The notes beneath the pieces were generated by a model. The model made no database searches. It saw only the letters and a list, made by a program, of their open reading frames with translations, and had not been told where the DNA came from. A stretch of DNA of 32,347 bases from Oscillospiraceae bacterium (GTDB taxonomy: Bacteria; Bacillota; Clostridia; Oscillospirales; Ruminococcaceae), in assembly GCA_017442085.1 (NCBI GenBank), contig JAFSAW010000005.1:1-32347 (forward strand). The letters run 5' to 3'. Below are positions 1 to 7,352 of the stretch, piece by piece (position 1 is the stretch's first letter; the number at the start of each line of letters is the position of its first letter). The translations under genes were made by a program, and so were the position numbers.

Positions 1-65
1 GTATGGGGGATAATCAATGCATTTCACTTTAAATACAGAAATCTGCAACATAAATGCAGTTTGGG

Positions 66-102
66 ACAAAAAAATCGGTGCCCGAAAGTTCGGACACCGA
101 TT
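66..102 (-). terminator. Rho-independent terminator of the tdh-kbl operon
   Basis: Read on the minus strand, an inverted repeat (AATCGGTGTCCGAA paired with TTCGGGCACCGATT, one mismatch, two-base loop) is followed directly by a T-run. It lies about 20 bases past the kbl stop codon, as expected for an operon-ending intrinsic terminator. Confidence 0.88.
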
Positions 103-123
103 AAGTTTTGTGTTTAACAGATA

Positions 124-1311
124 TTACAGACCCATTTCTGCTTTAACTTCTGCAAAGCATTTGATTGCAAAGTCCAGGTCTTCTTTGGAGTGACCTGCAG
201 AAATCTGTGTGCGGATTCTTGCTTTGCCCTGTGGAACAACAGGATAGCTGAAAGCGATAACGTAAACGCCTTTGTCAAGCATTCTCTTTGCAAATTCGCC
301 GGCAACTTTTGCATCGTACAGCATTACAGGAACGATTGCGCTGTCGCCCTGGAGAACATCAAAGCCAAGTTTGCTGATGCCTTCACGGAAGTAAGCAACG
401 TTTTCGTGCACTTTGTCTCTGAGTGCTGTGGAAGCTGTGAGCATTTCAAATACTTTGAGGGATGCTGCACAGATTGCTGGAGCAAGTGTGTTGGAGAACA
501 GGTATGGACGGGAACGCTGGCGGAGAAGAGCGATGATTTCTTTTCTGCCGGATGTGTAGCCGCCGCTTGCGCCGCCACATGCTTTGCCGAGTGTGGATGT
601 GATGATGTCAACACGGCCCATTACGTCGCAGTATTCTGCTGTGCCGCGGCCTGTTTTGCCGATAAAGCCTGTGGAGTGGCTGTCATCAACCATAACAAGT
701 GCGCCGTATTCATCAGCAAGGTCACAGATGCCTTTGAGGTTTGCAATGTAACCGTCCATGGAGAATACACCGTCTGTTGCAATCAGCTTGATGCGGCAGT
801 CTTTTGCTTCTTCAAGTTTTGCACGGAGGTCATCCATATTGTTGTTTTTGTAACGGAAACGGTTTGCTTTGCAAAGACGTACGCCGTCGATGATGGAAGC
901 GTGGTTCAATTCGTCGGAGATGATTGCATCGTCAGGACCGAGAAGTGTTTCAAAAAGACCTGCGTTTGCATCAAAACAGGAAGAGTAAAGGATTGTGTCT
1001 TCTGTGCCGAGGAATTTGGAGATTGTAGCTTCAAGCTGTTTGTGGATTTCCTGTGTACCGCAGATAAAACGTACGCTGGAAAGACCAAAGCCCCATTTGT
1101 CGTAGGAAGCTTTTGCAGCTTCAATCAGTTCCTTGTTGTTGGAAAGTCCAAGGTAGTTGTTTGCACACATATTGAGCACGCCGCTTGTTTTTGTTGTGTC
1201 AATACGGGATTTCTGTTCTGTTGTGATGATTCTTTCATCTTTAAATGTACCGGCTTCTTTGATAGCTTCTACTTCAGAAGCAAAAAAGCCAAGAGCTTCT
1301 TTTGTATTCAT
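124..1311 (-). CDS. kbl: Glycine C-acetyltransferase (2-amino-3-ketobutyrate CoA ligase)
   Basis: This 395-aa cytosolic PLP enzyme of the alpha-oxoamine synthase family cleaves 2-amino-3-oxobutyrate with CoA into glycine and acetyl-CoA, the second step of threonine breakdown. The length is typical of Kbl. Visible landmarks are the N-terminal NNYLGL segment (about residues 51-56), [11 protein letters not shown] (133-143), VDDSHSTGF (208-216) with the PLP-contacting Asp and His, and the PLP-binding lysine in TLGKACGG (Lys243). The family usually has TLGKALGG, so Leu to Cys is a small local variation. The ATG is preceded by AAAGGGG at good spacing. It lies downstream of tdh on the same strand with a hairpin between them, and is followed by a terminator. 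The neighbouring tdh supports Kbl rather than a related synthase such as BioF. Confidence 0.95.
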   Translation of the reverse strand: MNTKEALGFFASEVEAIKEAGTFKDERIITTEQKSRIDTTKTSGVLNMCANNYLGLSNNKELIEAAKASYDKWGFGLSSVRFICGTQEIHKQLEATISKFLGTEDTILYSSCFDANAGLFETLLGPDDAIISDELNHASIIDGVRLCKANRFRYKNNNMDDLRAKLEEAKDCRIKLIATDGVFSMDGYIANLKGICDLADEYGALVMVDDSHSTGFIGKTGRGTAEYCDVMGRVDIITSTLGKACGGASGGYTSGRKEIIALLRQRSRPYLFSNTLAPAICAASLKVFEMLTASTALRDKVHENVAYFREGISKLGFDVLQGDSAIVPVMLYDAKVAGEFAKRMLDKGVYVIAFSYPVVPQGKARIRTQISAGHSKEDLDFAIKCFAEVKAEMGL

Positions 1312-1349
1312 TGGAATTACCCCTTTCAGATTGTAAACTGTTTATATAG

Positions 1350-1380
1350 GCCTGTCCCTGCAAACGTCACAGGGACAGGC
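1350..1380 (-). other. Intercistronic hairpin between tdh and kbl
   Basis: A perfect 11-bp inverted repeat (GCCTGTCCCTG and CAGGGACAGGC, 9-base loop) sits between the tdh stop and the kbl ribosome site. On the transcribed (minus) strand the T-run lies before the hairpin, not after it, so it is not a standard intrinsic terminator. A role in mRNA processing or stability is possible; this is inference. Confidence 0.6.
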
Positions 1381-1398
1381 AAAAAATCAAAGGAAAGA

Positions 1399-2444
1399 TT
1401 ATTTCTTTTCTGTCCAGTCAAGCACAACCTTGCCGGATTTGCCGCTTATCATAGCTTCAAAGCCTTTCTGGAAGTCTGTGTAGTGATATCTGTGTGTGAT
1501 AACACCGGACATATCCAGGCCACCCTGTACCATGTTTTTCATCTGGTACCATGTCTGGAACATTTTCTGCCGTAGATGCCCTGAACTGTAAGACCGGACA
1601 TAATTACTTTGTTCCAGTCGATAGCAACATCGCCGCCGAACAGGCCAAGCATGGAAACTTTACCGCCCCAGATCATATTGTCGAGCATCTGGTTGAATGC
1701 AGCAGGAGCACCGGACATTTCAAGACCGATGTCAAAGCCTTCTTTGATGCCGAGTTCGTGCATTACATAGCCAAGTCTGTCTTTGGAAACATTAACTGCT
1801 CTTGTTGCGCCCATTTTGAGTGCAAGGTCAAGGCGGTATTCGTTAACGTCTGTAATAACAACTGTTCTTGCGCCTGCATATTTGCAGATTGCTGCAGCCA
1901 TAATGCCGATTGGGCCTGCACCTGTGATGAGCACGTTTTTGCCAACGAGATCCCAGTAAAGAGCTGTATGTGTTGCGTTGCCGAATGCGTCAAAGAAGCT
2001 TACTACTTCTTCGTCAAGGTCATCTTCAATTTCGATAACGTTTGTTGCAGGAATGCAAAGATATTCAGCAAAAGCACCATTGCGGTTTACGCCAACACCC
2101 TTTGTTGCCTTGCACCAGTGGCTGTTGCCTGTGCGGCAGTTGTAGCAATGGCCGCAGACAAGGTGACCTTCGCCGGAAACTTTCTGGCCAACTTTAAAGT
2201 TTGTAACACCTTCGCCAAGTTCTGCGATTTCACCGATGTATTCGTGACCGATTGTGATTGGCGGCACAATGTTTTTTTCTGCCCAGCCGTTCCATTCGTA
2301 GATGTGAACGTCTGTACCGCAGATTGCAGTTTTGCGGATTTTGATCAATACTTCGCCCGGACCAGGAGTAGGTACCGGGACTTTAGTCAATACGAGGCCT
2401 GGGCCTTTTTCTGGTTTAACCAGAGCATCCATCATTTTTGCCAT
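1399..2444 (-). pseudogene. tdh: L-threonine 3-dehydrogenase, frameshifted near the 3' end
   Basis: Zinc-dependent medium-chain dehydrogenase that oxidises threonine to 2-amino-3-oxobutyrate, the substrate of the adjacent kbl. Visible features are the catalytic zinc region CGTDVH and GHEYIG, four structural-zinc cysteines in [11 protein letters not shown]...HWC, and the Rossmann motif GAGPIG. The chosen ATG ([14 protein letters not shown]) follows AAGGAG at 10 bases. The reading frame runs correctly to GIYGR, then shifts at an A-run (forward T-run 1563-1566) and stops within nine codons. In the next frame the expected C-terminus continues ([15 protein letters not shown] ... [14 protein letters not shown]) to a TAA at 1399. 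Restoring one A gives 348 residues, the normal Tdh length. It is either a sequencing or assembly error in a homopolymer or a very recent inactivation; all other residues look intact. Confidence 0.9.
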
Positions 2445-2472
2445 AGGAAATAATCTCCTTTTCAGTGTGTTA

Positions 2473-2526
2473 TATATTGATATCAGGCAGTGCATGCACC
2501 ACTGCATTATATACTGTATCAATATA
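2473..2526 (-). promoter_or_regulatory. Inverted repeat in the tdh leader
   Basis: Ten-base arms TATATTGATA (2473-2482) and TATCAATATA (2517-2526) enclose a second dyad, GCAGTG...CACTGC around TGCATGCA. The whole element lies just downstream of the tdh -10 box, so it is in the transcribed leader. It could be a repressor site or an RNA stem; I do not recognise the regulator. Confidence 0.5.
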
Positions 2527-2554
2527 ATTGTACCATTTGACATTTTATTGTCAA
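2527..2554 (-). promoter_or_regulatory. Sigma-A-type promoter of tdh-kbl
   Basis: On the minus strand, TTGACA (2554-2549) and TACAAT (2532-2527) are separated by 16 bases, a near-consensus housekeeping promoter about 80 bases upstream of the tdh start. Confidence 0.7.
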
Positions 2555-2731
2555 CAGGCTTTTGGGGTAAATATTATGTGAAATTATCACTGCTGTTTTT
2601 CGGCATTATTTTGTGTTGATTCGGGCATATTATGCTGCTGTTGCGGTGACGGTGTGTATATTCAGGAATAACCTTGGATTGGCCAAGAGTACATCACAAA
2701 AGCTGTTACCGCAATACCAATAATTTTGCTA
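2555..2731. other. Divergent intergenic stretch with no identified element
   Basis: This segment separates the divergent tdh-kbl and pheST promoters. I see no plausible gene, ribosome site followed by an ORF, or strong hairpin in it. Confidence 0.5.
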
Positions 2732-2761
2732 TTGATTTTTAATCGCGGTATATGGTATTAT
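2732..2761 (+). promoter_or_regulatory. Sigma-A-type promoter of the T-box/pheST unit
   Basis: TTGATT (2732-2737) and TATTAT (2756-2761) are separated by 18 bases. The predicted transcript would begin about 20 bases before the T-box stem I sequence. Confidence 0.55.
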
Positions 2762-2789
2762 ATTTTAGTATTAAATAAAATTCGTTTAT

Positions 2790-3028
2790 CAGGAAAAGTA
2801 CCTTGTACCGTTTTTGAAAAAGAGAGTTTTCCCAAGGCTGAAAGGAAAACAGAAACCTGCACGGGAAGTTCCCCTGACAGAAGCTTTGCTGAACAGCAAT
2901 AAGTAGGCATCGCCGTATTCCTTGCGTTAAAAGGTCTTGAGTGTCTGTGTTGCAAAAACACAGAAATTTGGGTGGTACCACGGAGTTATGCTTCGTCCCT
3001 TATTGATTTAAGGGACGGGGCTTTTTTA
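2790..3028 (+). promoter_or_regulatory. T-box riboswitch, phenylalanine-specific (UUC specifier)
   Basis: This leader RNA senses uncharged tRNA-Phe and allows transcription into pheST when the tRNA is uncharged. Directly visible are an AGTA element (2797-2800), an AGAGAG box (2821-2826), a GGCTGAAAGG segment (2837-2846), the candidate specifier TTC at 2869-2871 in the context GGAAG-TTC-CCCTGA, and the highly conserved T-box core GGGTGGTACCACGG (about 2970-2983), which pairs with the tRNA acceptor end. The core is followed by a terminator hairpin (CGTCCCTTA / TAAGGGACG, 2994-3017) and a T-run (3022-3027). A UUC specifier and the following pheS gene agree on phenylalanine. Family knowledge: these leaders also include an alternative antiterminator formed by the T-box core. 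Confidence 0.93.
2994..3027 (+). terminator. T-box-controlled terminator upstream of pheS
   Basis: A 9-bp perfect stem (2994-3002 with 3009-3017), a G/C extension and six Ts form the conditional terminator of the Phe T-box. Confidence 0.88.
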
Positions 3029-3071
3029 TTTGATAACCTTCGTCCCAATACAAAAATGAAGGAGTATAAAA

Positions 3072-4091
3072 ATGAAACAACAGCTTGAAAACATCCGCCT
3101 TTCTGCCTTGGATGCAATTGCTGCAGCTGCAACACCTGCTGAAATCGACGACATCCGTGTTCGTGTTCTCGGCAAAAAAGGCGAAGTGACAGCAATCCTG
3201 AAACAGATGGGCAAACTTTCTGCCGAAGAAAGACCTGTAATGGGCGCTCTTGCAAACGAAGTGAGAGAAACAGTTGAAAAGGCAATTGAAGAAAAACTTG
3301 AAAAAATCAAAGCAGAACTGCTGGAAAAACAGCTTGTAGAGGAAGAACTTGACATCACTCTGCCGGGCAATGAATTTGAAATGGGCAAACGTCACCCAAT
3401 CCAGCTTGTTCTTGACGAACTTAAAGAAATCTTTTTGGGTATGGGCTTCTCAGTTGCAGCAGGTCCTGAAGTTGAACTGGACAAATACAACTTTGAAATG
3501 CTCAATATGCCAAAAAGCCATCCGTCCCGTGACACACAGGACACATTCTACATCACCGAAAACATCGTTCTCCGCACACAGACATCTCCTGTGCAGGTAA
3601 GAACAATGCTTAACGAAAAACTGCCAATCCGCATTATCGCACCTGGCCGTGTTTACCGTGCTGACGAAGTTGACGCAACACACAGCCCACTGTTCCATCA
3701 GATTGAAGGCCTTGTTATTGATGAAAATATCACAATGGCAGACCTTAAAGGCACACTAGAAGCATTTGTAAAAAATATGTTTGGTCCTGAAACAAAGGTT
3801 CGTTTCCGTCCTCATCACTTTGCTTACACAGAACCAAGTGCCGAAATGGACATGACCTGCTTCAAATGCGGCGGCAAAGGCTGCCGTCTGTGCAAAGGCG
3901 AAGGCTGGATTGAAATTCTGGGCAGCGGTATTGTAAACCCTGTTGTGCTTGAATCCTGCGGCATCGACAGTACAAAATACTCCGGCTTTGCATTCGGTAT
4001 GGGTCTTGAAAGACTTACAATGATGCGTTACGACATTGACGATATGCGACTCATGTACGAAAACGACATGCGTTTCCTGTCACAGTTCTAA
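3072..4091 (+). CDS. pheS: Phenylalanyl-tRNA synthetase alpha subunit
   Basis: Catalytic alpha subunit (339 aa) of the alpha2-beta2 enzyme that charges tRNA-Phe in the cytosol. The first about 90 residues form the helical coiled-coil arm that contacts tRNA. The class II core follows, with GKRHPI near residue 100, the motif 2 region RVYRADEVDATHSPLFHQIEG and the motif 3 region GFAFGMGLERLTMMRY near the C-terminus. A Cys-rich insertion CFKCGGKGCRLC lies between motifs 2 and 3, as in many bacterial PheS proteins. The ATG is preceded by GAAGGAG. It lies directly downstream of the Phe T-box and 14 bases ahead of pheT, with which it forms an operon. Confidence 0.98.
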   Translation: MKQQLENIRLSALDAIAAAATPAEIDDIRVRVLGKKGEVTAILKQMGKLSAEERPVMGALANEVRETVEKAIEEKLEKIKAELLEKQLVEEELDITLPGNEFEMGKRHPIQLVLDELKEIFLGMGFSVAAGPEVELDKYNFEMLNMPKSHPSRDTQDTFYITENIVLRTQTSPVQVRTMLNEKLPIRIIAPGRVYRADEVDATHSPLFHQIEGLVIDENITMADLKGTLEAFVKNMFGPETKVRFRPHHFAYTEPSAEMDMTCFKCGGKGCRLCKGEGWIEILGSGIVNPVVLESCGIDSTKYSGFAFGMGLERLTMMRYDIDDMRLMYENDMRFLSQF

Positions 4092-4105
4092 GGAGGTAAT
4101 TTACA

Positions 4106-6493
4106 ATGGATGTATCACTTAACTGGTTAAAAGAATACGCACCTTTCGACTGCGACATAAAAACATTTGCAGAAGATATGACAATGTCCGGCTCCAAGGT
4201 GGAAGTTTATTCCACAGAAAAGGACAAAATCAGAAACGTTGTTGTGGGCAAGGTTGTTTCTCTTGAAAAACACCCTAATGCAGACAAGCTTACAATCTGC
4301 GGCATCGATATCGGAAGCGAAGAAATTGTTATTGTTACAGGCGCAAAAAACCTTACAGTAGGCGACCTTGTTCCTGTTGCACTTGACAACAGCCTGCTTC
4401 CTTGCGGCAAGGAAATCCACGCAGGCGAACTGCGCGGTGTAATGAGCAATGGCATGCTTTGCTCTCTGGGCGAGCTTGGCCTTACAACACACGATTTCCC
4501 AAATGCAATCGAAGACGGCATTATGGTTCTTGACGAAGAATGGCCTCTTGGCACACCAATCGAAAAGGCACTTGGCATGGAAGACTATATGGTGGAATTT
4601 GAAATCACACCAAACCGTCCTGACTGCCTTTCCGTGCTTGGCCTTGCAAGAGAAGCAAGCGCAACCTTTGGCGTTCCATTCAACGAACCAAAACCTGTTA
4701 TGCCACAGGGCGAAGATGATATCAGCAACTATCTGTCTGTTAAAATCAGCGACACAGACCACTGTATGCGCTATGCAGCAGCTATGATTAAAAACGTTCG
4801 CGTTAAACCATCTCCACGCTGGCTGCGCGAAAGACTGCGCGTTTGCGGCGTAAGACCAATCAACAACATTGTTGACATCACAAACTATGTAATGCTTCTG
4901 TACGGTCACCCGATGCACGCATTTGACCACAAATACGTTAAAGGCAACCTTATCGATGTTCGTCTTGCCAAACAGGGCGAAGAAATCATGACACTTGACG
5001 GCGTGCAGAGAAAGCTTAACGAAAATATGCTTGTTATCTCTGACAGCGAAGAACCAATTGCAGTTGCAGGTGTTATGGGCGGTGAGTACAGCGGCGTTTA
5101 CGAAGACACAAATATGGTTGTGTTTGAATCTGCCTGCTTTGACGGCCCTAAGGTAAGATATGCTTCCCGTCAGCTTGGTCTGCGTACCGAAGCAAGCGGC
5201 AAATTTGAAAAAGGCCTTAATCCGGACAACTGTATGCCTGCTCTTGCAAAAGCTATGGAACTTGTTGTGGAACTTGATGCAGGCGATGTTATCGGCGGAG
5301 TTATCGATGTTTATCCATCACCAAGATACGAACGCAAGGTGCCGCTTAACGCTGACAAAATCAACGAAATTCTCGGCACAGAAATTGCAAAAGAGGATAT
5401 GGCAAAAACACTTGTATCCCTTGGCTTCAAAGTTGAAGATGATACAGTTATTGTGCCTACACACCGCTATGATATTGCAAAGGATGAAGTTACACAGTAC
5501 AACGACCTGTCCGAAGAAATTGCAAGAATGTACGGTTACAACAAGCTGCCTTCCACAATTATGAAAGGCACAGCAACAGCACGCCTTACAGAACGTCAGA
5601 TTTTCACTAAAAACGTTATAAAATATCTGCTTGGTCTTGGCTTCTACGAAATTGAAACATTCTCTTTCTATTCTCCAAAGAACTTTGACCTGCTCAATAT
5701 CCCTGCAGACAGCGACCTGAGAAACCCTGTTGTAATCTCTAACCCATTGGGCGAAGATACTTCTGTTATGAGAACAACAGCAGTTGCTTCCATGATGAAC
5801 GTTGTGCAGAGAAACTACAACAGCCGTATCGATGCAGTTTCCCTTTTTGAAAATGCAACAGAATACCGCGTGATTGAAGGCGAAGAACTGCCACAGGAAA
5901 TTGAAAAATTTGTTATGGCTGTTTATGGTCAGGGCAAGGACTTTTTCTTCCTTAAAGGCGCACTGGAAAAAATTCTCTGGGCACTCAATATCGAAGATGT
6001 AAAATTTGTGCGCAACCGCACAAACACAACATACCACCCCGGCAGATGTGCAGACGTGGTTGTTGACGGCGAAGTTGTTGCAACTATCGGCGAACTTCAC
6101 CCTGTAGTGCTCAACAATTACGGCATCAAGGCCAAAGTTTGCATCTGTGACCTTGACGGCGACAAGCTGTTTGGCCATATCGGCGGTGTAAAACAGTACA
6201 AGGCACTTGCAAAATTCCCTGCTATGACACGTGACTTTGCATTTGTGTGCGACAAATCCGTGGAAAACGGCCAGATTATCGACATTATCAAGGAAAGCTG
6301 CGGCGAATATCTTGAAAGTGTAAAACTCTTTGACGTTTACACAGGCGACAGACTGGAAGCAGGCAAAAAATCTCTTGCATATGCACTTGTGCTCCGCGAC
6401 AAAAACGCAACACTTACAGATGCAATTGCAGATAAATGCACAGGCGATATTTTGAATAATTTGCAAAAAATTGGTGTATTTTTAAGAACATAG
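4106..6493 (+). CDS. pheT: Phenylalanyl-tRNA synthetase beta subunit
   Basis: Beta subunit (795 aa, the normal bacterial length) of cytosolic Phe-tRNA synthetase. It binds tRNA and carries the B3/B4 editing domain. The order of parts is: an N-terminal segment MDVSLNWLKEY, an EMAP/OB-type tRNA-binding domain (about residues 40-150, with HPNADKLTICGIDIG and GVMSNGMLCS), the B3/B4 editing region with RPINNIVDITNYVM and HAFDHKYV (about 250-280), the B5 domain, a catalytic-like core, and a C-terminal anticodon-binding fold (KYKALAKFPAMTRDFAFV onward). AAGGAGG stands seven bases before the start. It is co-transcribed with pheS under the Phe T-box. I saw no obvious terminator after it; the next gene has its own promoter. 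Confidence 0.98.
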   Translation: MDVSLNWLKEYAPFDCDIKTFAEDMTMSGSKVEVYSTEKDKIRNVVVGKVVSLEKHPNADKLTICGIDIGSEEIVIVTGAKNLTVGDLVPVALDNSLLPCGKEIHAGELRGVMSNGMLCSLGELGLTTHDFPNAIEDGIMVLDEEWPLGTPIEKALGMEDYMVEFEITPNRPDCLSVLGLAREASATFGVPFNEPKPVMPQGEDDISNYLSVKISDTDHCMRYAAAMIKNVRVKPSPRWLRERLRVCGVRPINNIVDITNYVMLLYGHPMHAFDHKYVKGNLIDVRLAKQGEEIMTLDGVQRKLNENMLVISDSEEPIAVAGVMGGEYSGVYEDTNMVVFESACFDGPKVRYASRQLGLRTEASGKFEKGLNPDNCMPALAKAMELVVELDAGDVIGGVIDVYPSPRYERKVPLNADKINEILGTEIAKEDMAKTLVSLGFKVEDDTVIVPTHRYDIAKDEVTQYNDLSEEIARMYGYNKLPSTIMKGTATARLTERQIFTKNVIKYLLGLGFYEIETFSFYSPKNFDLLNIPADSDLRNPVVISNPLGEDTSVMRTTAVASMMNVVQRNYNSRIDAVSLFENATEYRVIEGEELPQEIEKFVMAVYGQGKDFFFLKGALEKILWALNIEDVKFVRNRTNTTYHPGRCADVVVDGEVVATIGELHPVVLNNYGIKAKVCICDLDGDKLFGHIGGVKQYKALAKFPAMTRDFAFVCDKSVENGQIIDIIKESCGEYLESVKLFDVYTGDRLEAGKKSLAYALVLRDKNATLTDAIADKCTGDILNNLQKIGVFLRT

Positions 6494-6503
6494 GATATTT
6501 CTA

Positions 6504-6532
6504 TTGAATTAAAATACAAAATAATGTACAAT
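6504..6532 (+). promoter_or_regulatory. Sigma-A-type promoter of the ireB-family gene
   Basis: TTGAAT (6504-6509) and TACAAT (6527-6532) with an exact 17-base spacer lie between the pheT stop and the next gene. Confidence 0.65.
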
Positions 6533-6562
6533 ATAAAGTAGCAAATAAAGGAGGGATGTAGG

Positions 6563-6805
6563 ATGAACGACGCAACAGCTGTTTTCTCTGTACACAACGA
6601 AAAGGATAACGAAATCAGAATGATTTTAAAAGAAGTGTATGATGCACTGGAACAGAAGGGTTACAACCCTATCAACCAGATTGTTGGCTATATTCTGTCC
6701 GAAGATCCAACCTACATCACTACACATCAGGGTGCACGAAACAAAATAAGAAAACTTGACCGCGACGATATTTTGCAGGCTGTACTTAAATATTATCTGG
6801 CTTAA
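6563..6805 (+). CDS. ireB: IreB family regulatory phosphoprotein (UPF0297)
   Basis: Small (80-aa) cytosolic protein of the UPF0297/YrzL family. The signature GYNPINQIVGYILSEDPTYITTHQGARN, interrupted here only by species-specific residues, is diagnostic. In Enterococcus faecalis IreB is phosphorylated on N-terminal threonines by the membrane Ser/Thr kinase IreK and influences cephalosporin resistance and cell-wall homeostasis. One threonine lies near the N-terminus here (Thr5), so phosphorylation is possible but not shown. A strong AAAGGAGGG precedes the ATG. In many Firmicutes this gene is followed by ruvX/yqgF and a DUF1292 gene. Here ruvX is absent from the window and a DUF1292 gene lies about 15 kb away. 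Confidence 0.92.
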   Translation: MNDATAVFSVHNEKDNEIRMILKEVYDALEQKGYNPINQIVGYILSEDPTYITTHQGARNKIRKLDRDDILQAVLKYYLA

Positions 6806-6845
6806 GTTTGTTTGTTGAGGCACCAAGTAAAAGGAGGTAATCCCC

Positions 6846-7124
6846 ATGGACACAAAAGTGACCTATAAAGGACTGCCACTTGTAAGAAACAACAACGAAA
6901 TTTACTACGGTGACCCATCAAAAGAATACATTGTGTATTTGAATGTTGTAAGCACAAAACAAGTGGACGGGCAAGAAATTGCCGATAAAGTGCAGGTAGC
7001 ATTAATCTCCACCGACACAAGCCTTGATTTTATGCAGCGCATTAAAAAGCAGGGCGTAAAAAGCGGTTTGTACGACGCACTTGACGTTGGCGGCGTATGG
7101 CTGAAAAGCACTTTAAACAATTAA
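6846..7124 (+). CDS. Conserved-looking 92-aa protein of unknown function
   Basis: I do not recognise this protein. It is 92 residues with no signal peptide or membrane segment, and is rich in short beta-prone stretches (EYIVYLNVVSTKQVDG, KVQVALISTDTS) with a C-terminal segment GLYDALDVGGVWLKSTL. It begins MDTKVTYKGLPLVRNNNEIYYG after an AAAGGAGG box 6-7 bases upstream, and its codon use resembles its neighbours, so it is very likely a real gene. It lies 40 bases downstream of the IreB-family gene and shares its promoter, ending at a strong terminator. Its last 20 codons plus terminator are duplicated perfectly about 3 kb downstream, on the far side of the glycosyltransferase cassette. Confidence 0.8.
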   Translation: MDTKVTYKGLPLVRNNNEIYYGDPSKEYIVYLNVVSTKQVDGQEIADKVQVALISTDTSLDFMQRIKKQGVKSGLYDALDVGGVWLKSTLNN

Positions 7125-7166
7125 TTAAAGCAAAAAGGATGTTCAGACGAACATCCTTTTTTGTTT
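7061..7166 (+). repeat. 106-bp direct repeat, left copy (3' end of 92-aa gene plus terminator)
   Basis: This segment is identical, base for base, to 10080-10185. It comprises the last 20 codons and stop of the 92-aa gene and the whole downstream terminator hairpin. Identity ends sharply on both sides (7060 A versus 10079 G; 7167 A versus 10186 G). The left copy is the native one because it completes an intact gene. The two copies bracket the two-gene cassette. Confidence 0.95.
7132..7162 (+). terminator. Rho-independent terminator after the 92-aa gene
   Basis: A perfect 12-bp stem AAAAGGATGTTC / GAACATCCTTTT with a four-base loop runs into six Ts. It is duplicated exactly at 10151-10181. Confidence 0.9.
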
Positions 7167-7275
7167 AGATATTAATAAGAGACACCTGATTTGTGGAGAA
7201 TTTTACATTGTAACACAATAGAGAACCGAACAAAATGCCCTGCGTATATCAAAAAGAGTAAAATGTCAACAATCG

Positions 7276-7305
7276 TAGACAGAAGTTGTATAAATATGAT
7301 ATACT
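7276..7305 (+). promoter_or_regulatory. Promoter of the glycosyltransferase cassette
   Basis: TAGACA (7276-7281) and TATACT (7300-7305) with an 18-base spacer lie inside the inserted segment, about 48 bases before the first cassette gene. The cassette therefore probably carries its own promoter. Confidence 0.5.
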
Positions 7306-7352
7306 TAAAAAAATATAATATTTATTAATGTTATTTTCTGAAGGGTAAATCT

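Noticed and set aside
190..1575. Long plus-strand reading frame opposite kbl
   Set aside because: The translation is abnormally rich in Cys and Phe, has no ribosome site and lies antisense to a clear kbl; it is a codon-bias shadow.
1539..2543. A full-length Tdh of 334 aa from the upstream ATG
   Set aside because: The upstream extension has no ribosome site, and the C-terminus is garbled by the frameshift; the true start is at 2444 and the natural end at 1399.
5318..6466. Long minus-strand reading frame opposite pheT
   Set aside because: Shadow of the conserved pheT frame, with no ribosome site and implausible composition.
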